DNA from: Pengzhenrongella sicca
GTDB taxonomy: Bacteria > Actinomycetota > Actinomycetes > Actinomycetales > Cellulomonadaceae
NCBI RefSeq assembly: GCF_017569225.1
Contig: NZ_CP071868.1
Location: 124,001-188,000, forward strand
DNA length: 64,000 nt
Reading direction: 5' to 3'
Of the stretch, positions 59,943 to 64,000 are shown piece by piece (the stretch's first letter is position 1; each line of letters starts with the position of its first letter). Under the pieces are notes generated by a model. The model was not told the DNA's origin. It saw only the letters and a list, made by a program, of their open reading frames with translations, and made no database searches. Position numbers and translations under genes: made by a program.

Positions 59943-61407
59943 CGTGCTGGTCCAGGAAGGCGTACACCTCGGTGTCGTCGACCCCGGGGAACGTGCCCTG
60001 CGGCAGCGGCGCCAGCACCTGCGAGTGCAGCCGGGCGCTTGGCCACGACTGATCGGCCCAGCGCTCGGCCAGGTCGGCCGGCGGCCGGCGGCAGCAGGAC
60101 TCGTCGGGGCACAGCGACTGCGCGCGCCGCGTCGTCTCGCGGCCGCGGAACCACTTGCTCTGTGCGTACGGGACGCCCACGGTGATCGAGAACTGACCCG
60201 TCGACGTCGTGCCCGTCTGGGTCGTGCACCAGTAGGTGCCGTTCGGGGTATCGGTGTACTGGTGGAACTCGGTCGTTCGGTCACGGCTCGCGAACGCCGC
60301 GCGCGCCGCCCACTGCCGGCACACGAGCTGACCCTCGATCGCCCCGGTCGGGTCGGTGCGGAAGCCCACGCCGTCGTTCTCGTACCCGCGGTACAGGGCG
60401 CCGTCGTCGCCGACCCGCAGGAAGTGCACCCCGATGCCGAGGTGCTCGGTCGCCAGGTTGGTGAACCGGTGCGCCGCCGCCTCGTGCGTGACGCCGAACG
60501 CGTCCCGGAAGTCCTCGATCGCCAGGTCCTTGTCCTTCTTGGCGGTCGAGAGGTAGTCGAGCGCCGCCGACCGCGGCATCAGCGCGGCGGCCGCGAAGTA
60601 GTTGATCTCGACGCGCTGGTGCAGAAAGTCGGCGTAGCTCGCGGGCCGCTCGTGCCCGAGCACGCGGTGCGCGATCGCCTGCAGCGCGAGCGAGCGCAGG
60701 CCGTGCCCGCCCGGGATCGACGCGGGCGGTAGGTAGATGCGCCCGCTGGCGAGGTCGGTCACCGTCCGGGTGGAGTGCGGCAGGTCCCGCACGTGGATGA
60801 TCGTGAACCCGAGCTGCTCGGCCATCCGGGCGACCGTCCGGTGCGTCACCGCGCCGGCCGTGTACCCGGCCGCGCGGACCATCTTCTCGCCGAGCGCCTC
60901 GATCGCGGGCAGGTAGTTGTTCTGGCCGCGCATCCACAGCCGCAGCTCGGTGTTCGCACGGCGGGCCTCCTCCGGCGTCGCGATCGACTCGTTCGCGCGC
61001 CGGGCCAGCTCCGCGTGCAGGCCGACGAGCGCCTCGAGAGCCTCGAGCGGGAGCTTGCGGCCGGGGCGGACCGCCGGCAGCCCGAGCGACGAGTACGCCG
61101 ACCCCCGCTGCGCGCGGTCGAGGGCGATCTCGAGCCCGGCGCGCCGGCTCGGCGGCTCGGGGGCGAGCAGCTCCGTGAGCGGCACGTCCAGGGCCGCGGA
61201 GATCGCGCGCAGCAGGGACAGCCGCGGCTCGCGATGCCCGTTCTCGACCAGCGACAGCTGGCTGGGGGCCGCACCGACCGCGGCCGAGAGCCCATCGAGC
61301 GTCAGCCCGCGCTCGGTCCGGAAGTGCCGGATGCGGCGGCCGAGCGTGATCAGGTCGGGTGCCGTGGGGTCGGGCGTGATCGGGTCGGGCATCGTCGCGG
61401 CGTCCAT
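59932..61407 (-). CDS. ramB: RamB/ScfR-type transcriptional regulator of acetate and C2/C3 metabolism
   Basis: A 491-residue regulator. The N-terminal XRE HTH ([19 protein letters not shown], then [20 protein letters not shown]) covers residues about 20-80. An IrrE-like central domain (about 270-340, [18 protein letters not shown]) follows, then a C-terminal DUF2083 domain with Cys pairs ([10 protein letters not shown]). In Corynebacterium glutamicum, RamB controls acetate activation, the glyoxylate cycle and PEP metabolism genes. ATG 61407 is chosen because the HTH starts there; upstream codons lie in the shared promoter with pckG. The divergent position with pckG supports local control. Confidence 0.87.
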   Translation of the reverse strand: MDAATMPDPITPDPTAPDLITLGRRIRHFRTERGLTLDGLSAAVGAAPSQLSLVENGHREPRLSLLRAISAALDVPLTELLAPEPPSRRAGLEIALDRAQRGSAYSSLGLPAVRPGRKLPLEALEALVGLHAELARRANESIATPEEARRANTELRLWMRGQNNYLPAIEALGEKMVRAAGYTAGAVTHRTVARMAEQLGFTIIHVRDLPHSTRTVTDLASGRIYLPPASIPGGHGLRSLALQAIAHRVLGHERPASYADFLHQRVEINYFAAAALMPRSAALDYLSTAKKDKDLAIEDFRDAFGVTHEAAAHRFTNLATEHLGIGVHFLRVGDDGALYRGYENDGVGFRTDPTGAIEGQLVCRQWAARAAFASRDRTTEFHQYTDTPNGTYWCTTQTGTTSTGQFSITVGVPYAQSKWFRGRETTRRAQSLCPDESCCRRPPADLAERWADQSWPSARLHSQVLAPLPQGTFPGVDDTEVYAFLDQHARR

Positions 61408-61551
61408 GGCTTGACGGTAGATCAAGATCAGCCGATCTTCTCGCCGATCGGCGGCGAAAGTTCGTCGGTCCGGGCCCAGGGTGGGATCCACGCCACCATC
61501 CACGACACCGTCGAGCTGCCGGCTCGACCCCCCGCCCGAGAGGAAAGATGC
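61408..61551. promoter_or_regulatory. Divergent ramB / pckG promoter region
   Basis: 144 bp between the two start codons. It contains a perfect 12-bp palindrome, CGCCGATCGGCG (61442-61453), and just beside it GGCGAAAGTTCG, whose reverse strand (GAACTTTCGC) loosely resembles the RamB motif RAANTTTGCR. AGAGGAAAG precedes the pckG ATG. Operator assignment is tentative. Confidence 0.45.
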
Positions 61552-63459
61552 ATGACGCTCCTCGAGAACGCCACGGCCTCCGCGCGCCGCACCCGCCTGA
61601 GCGGCGTGCCGCCCACCGGCGGCGCGCGGCCGAACCCGACCCGGCACGCCGCGCTGCTCGCCTGGGTCGAGCGCGTCGCGGCGCTGACCCGGCCGGCCCG
61701 GATCGAGTGGTGCGACGGCTCCGACCAGGAGTGGGCGCGCCTGACTGACCTGCTCGTCGAGCGCGGCACTCTGCTCCGGCTCGACCCCGTGAAGCGGCCG
61801 GACAGCTTCCTAGCGCGCTCCGCGCCGTCGGACGTCGCGCGCGTCGAGGACCGCACGTTCATCTGCTCGGACCGCGAGCAGGACGCGGGCCCGACGAACA
61901 ACTGGCGCGAGCCCGCCGCGATGCGGGCCGAGCTCGACGGGGTCTTCGCCGGCGCGATGGCCGGGCGCACGATGTACGTCGTGCCGTTCTCGATGGGCCC
62001 GCTGGGCGGCGCCCTCTCGCAGCTCGGGGTCCAGCTGACCGACTCGCCGTACGTCGTCGTCAGCATGCGGATCATGACCCGGATCGGCGCGGCCGCGCTC
62101 GCGGAGCTGGGGGCCGACGGCGACTTCGTCCCCGCCGTGCACTCGGTCGGCGCCCCGCTGGCGGTCGGCGTTTCCGAGGGCGGCCCGGGCGACGTCCCGT
62201 GGCCGTGCAACGAGACGAAGTACATCGCCCACTTCCCCGCGACCCGCGAGATCTGGTCCTACGGCTCGGGCTACGGCGGCAACGCGCTGCTCGGCAAGAA
62301 GTGCTTCGCGCTGCGGATCGCGTCGGTCATGGGCCGCGACGGCGGCTGGCTCGCCGAGCACATGCTCATCCTCAAGGTGACCTCGCCGCAGGGGCGCGCG
62401 TTCCACGTCGCCGCGGCGTTCCCGTCCGCGTGCGGCAAGACGAACCTCGCGATGCTCACGCCGACCGTCCCCGGCTGGCGGGTCGAGACGATCGGCGACG
62501 ACATCGCCTGGATGCGGCCGGGACCCGACGGCCGGCTGCGCGCGATCAACCCCGAGGCGGGCTTCTTCGGCGTCGCGCCGGGCACGGGGCACGCCACCAA
62601 CCCGACCGCGGTCGCCACGATGAGCCGGAGCACGATCTTCACGAACGTCGCCCTCACGGACGACGGCGACGTGTGGTGGGAGGGCCTGACCGACACCGCG
62701 CCAGCCCACCTCATCGACTGGCGCGGCGCGGACTGGACACCGGCGTCCACCGCGCCCGCCGCCCACCCGAACTCGCGGTTCACCGTCGCCGCGAGCCAGT
62801 GCCCGACGATCGCGGCCGACTGGGAGGCGCCCGACGGCGTCCCGATCGACGCGATCCTGTTCGGCGGCCGTCGTGCGACGAACGTGCCGCTCGTCGCGCA
62901 GTCGCTCGACTGGGCGCACGGGGTGTTCATGGGCGCGACCATCTCGTCCGAGCAGACGGCCGCGGCGGAGGGTGCCGTCGGCGCGCTGCGCCGCGACCCG
63001 TTCGCGATGCTGCCGTTCTGCGGCTACAACATGGCCGACTACTGGGCGCACTGGCTGGCGCTCGGCGAGACGCTCGGCGCGGCCGGCCGGCCGCTGATCT
63101 TCCAGGTCAACTGGTTCCGCAAGGACGCGGCCGGGCGGTTCCTGTGGCCGGGCTTCGGGGAGAACTCGCGCGTGCTCGAGTGGATCCTGCGCCGCGTCGA
63201 GGGCGCCGCCGCGGCGGACCTCGCGCCCGTCGGGCTCGTCCCCGCCGCGGGCGCGCTCGACCTCGACGGCCTCGACCTGCCCGCGGCCGACCTCGCGGCG
63301 CTGTTCGAGGTCGACCCCGCGTCCTGGCTGGCGGAGTGCGACCTCACCGAGGAGTTCTTCGCCCGGTTCGGGGCGGCCCTCCCGCCCGCCCTGACGGCAC
63401 AGCTCGCCGCCCTCCGGCGTCGGCTCGACCCCGTGCCCGCCGGCCGGATCGCGCCCTGA
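61552..63459 (+). CDS. pckG: Phosphoenolpyruvate carboxykinase (GTP)
   Basis: A 635-residue GTP-dependent PEPCK that converts oxaloacetate to PEP for gluconeogenesis. The kinase loop [13 protein letters not shown] is the GTP-PEPCK P-loop with the reactive Cys. [15 protein letters not shown] is the oxaloacetate/Mn site, [22 protein letters not shown] is the guanine-binding segment, and [15 protein letters not shown] also matches. Full family length. ATG 61552 follows AGAGGAAAG. Divergent from ramB. Confidence 0.96.
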   Translation: MTLLENATASARRTRLSGVPPTGGARPNPTRHAALLAWVERVAALTRPARIEWCDGSDQEWARLTDLLVERGTLLRLDPVKRPDSFLARSAPSDVARVEDRTFICSDREQDAGPTNNWREPAAMRAELDGVFAGAMAGRTMYVVPFSMGPLGGALSQLGVQLTDSPYVVVSMRIMTRIGAAALAELGADGDFVPAVHSVGAPLAVGVSEGGPGDVPWPCNETKYIAHFPATREIWSYGSGYGGNALLGKKCFALRIASVMGRDGGWLAEHMLILKVTSPQGRAFHVAAAFPSACGKTNLAMLTPTVPGWRVETIGDDIAWMRPGPDGRLRAINPEAGFFGVAPGTGHATNPTAVATMSRSTIFTNVALTDDGDVWWEGLTDTAPAHLIDWRGADWTPASTAPAAHPNSRFTVAASQCPTIAADWEAPDGVPIDAILFGGRRATNVPLVAQSLDWAHGVFMGATISSEQTAAAEGAVGALRRDPFAMLPFCGYNMADYWAHWLALGETLGAAGRPLIFQVNWFRKDAAGRFLWPGFGENSRVLEWILRRVEGAAAADLAPVGLVPAAGALDLDGLDLPAADLAALFEVDPASWLAECDLTEEFFARFGAALPPALTAQLAALRRRLDPVPAGRIAP

Positions 63460-63529
63460 CCCGCCGGCCCGACCCACGGCCGCGGACGCCGCGGGGAGCG
63501 CCGGAGGCTGGCGGATAGGCTCACGTTTC

Positions 63530-64000
63530 GTGAACATCCTTGTGATTGGGACCGGGGCCCGCGAGCACGCGCTCGTCCGCGCGCTGGTGGACGGCTCCGG
63601 CCCGGCCGACCCGGTGCGGGTGCACGCGGCGCCCGGGAACCCCGGCATCGGGGAGCTCGCCGAGCTGCACGACGTCGACCCGTTCGACGGCCTGGCCGTC
63701 GCCGCGCTGGCCGTCGCCGTCGGGGCGGACCTCGTCGTCGTCGGCCCCGAGGGCCCACTGGTCGCCGGGGTCGCCGACGACGTCCGCGCCGCGGGCATCG
63801 CCTGCTTCGGGCCGAGCGGCGCCGCGGCCGAGCTCGAGGGCTCCAAGTCCTTCGCCAAGGAGGTCATGGCCGCGGCCGGGGTGCCGACCGCGATGGCGCA
63901 CGTGTGCACGACCGTCGCCGAGATCGCCGCGGCGATGGACGGCTTCGGGGCCCCGTACGTGATCAAGGACGACGGCCTCGCCGCGGGCAAGGGCGTCGTC
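63530..64000 (+). CDS. purD: Phosphoribosylamine-glycine ligase (5' part)
   Basis: The first 157 codons; the gene runs off the window. GARS makes glycinamide ribonucleotide in purine synthesis. The N-terminus [36 protein letters not shown] and the ATP-grasp start [15 protein letters not shown] are diagnostic. GTG 63530 has no ribosome site; TAGGCT at 63516-63521 is 8 bp upstream, so the mRNA is probably leaderless. Confidence 0.93.
   Translation, partial: MNILVIGTGAREHALVRALVDGSGPADPVRVHAAPGNPGIGELAELHDVDPFDGLAVAALAVAVGADLVVVGPEGPLVAGVADDVRAAGIACFGPSGAAAELEGSKSFAKEVMAAAGVPTAMAHVCTTVAEIAAAMDGFGAPYVIKDDGLAAGKGVV

Overview
The window is very GC-rich, uses many GTG starts, and encodes actinobacterial hallmark families: a complete conservon (CvnA-D), DUF3151, DUF742, RamB, GTP-dependent PEP carboxykinase and an HspR/HAIR-controlled clpB. 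The 16S rRNA resembles Micrococcales, closest in my recollection to Cellulomonadaceae (Cellulomonas-like). This placement comes from reading the sequence, not from a search.

Layout. 1-7680: the end of serS, a HAD phosphatase, then a LacI regulator with a near-perfect operator in front of an alpha-glucoside/sucrose-type ABC importer (binding protein and two permeases) and an amylosucrase-type GH13 enzyme. 7732-9655: EamA exporter and quinone oxidoreductase, converging. 9834-15477: conservon with an unusually long kinase tail, followed by a small PIN-like gene. 16062-17976: two tRNA-Ser, a ThrE-type exporter and tRNA-Arg. 18018-24694: a divergent pair of very large proteins, a TPR-CHAT protease and a caspase-alpha/beta-hydrolase fusion, sharing a 65-bp promoter region that holds a perfect Crp-type palindrome. 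This is the strongest candidate for an undescribed system. 24717-30584: a complete rrn operon (two candidate promoters, 16S, ITS without tRNA, 23S, 5S, terminator). 30638-30754: a 19-bp tandem repeat array. 30763-37322: a second sugar locus, with DeoR and GH4 on the minus strand diverging from a PfkB kinase and an ABC importer.

37402-64000 is mostly chromosomal housekeeping: VOC protein, alpha/beta hydrolase, clpB, two DUF4190 membrane proteins, xthA, SDR, GH3, pyrE, lemA, HAD-IIA, DedA, an ABC-2 exporter, a SpoU methyltransferase and fbaA. It continues with a general-stress-type partner-switching cluster (two STAS proteins around a LOV-like/PP2C/HATPase fusion), DUF3151, purA, ramB diverging from pckG, and the start of purD.

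The two ABC sugar importers lack their own ATPase and probably share one encoded elsewhere. Several genes have a TANNNT -10 element 6-8 bp before the start codon, which predicts leaderless mRNAs. The rrn operon carries small insertions at normally invariant positions (16S 530-loop region, and 23S just after the sarcin-ricin loop). They need confirmation because they could be sequence errors.
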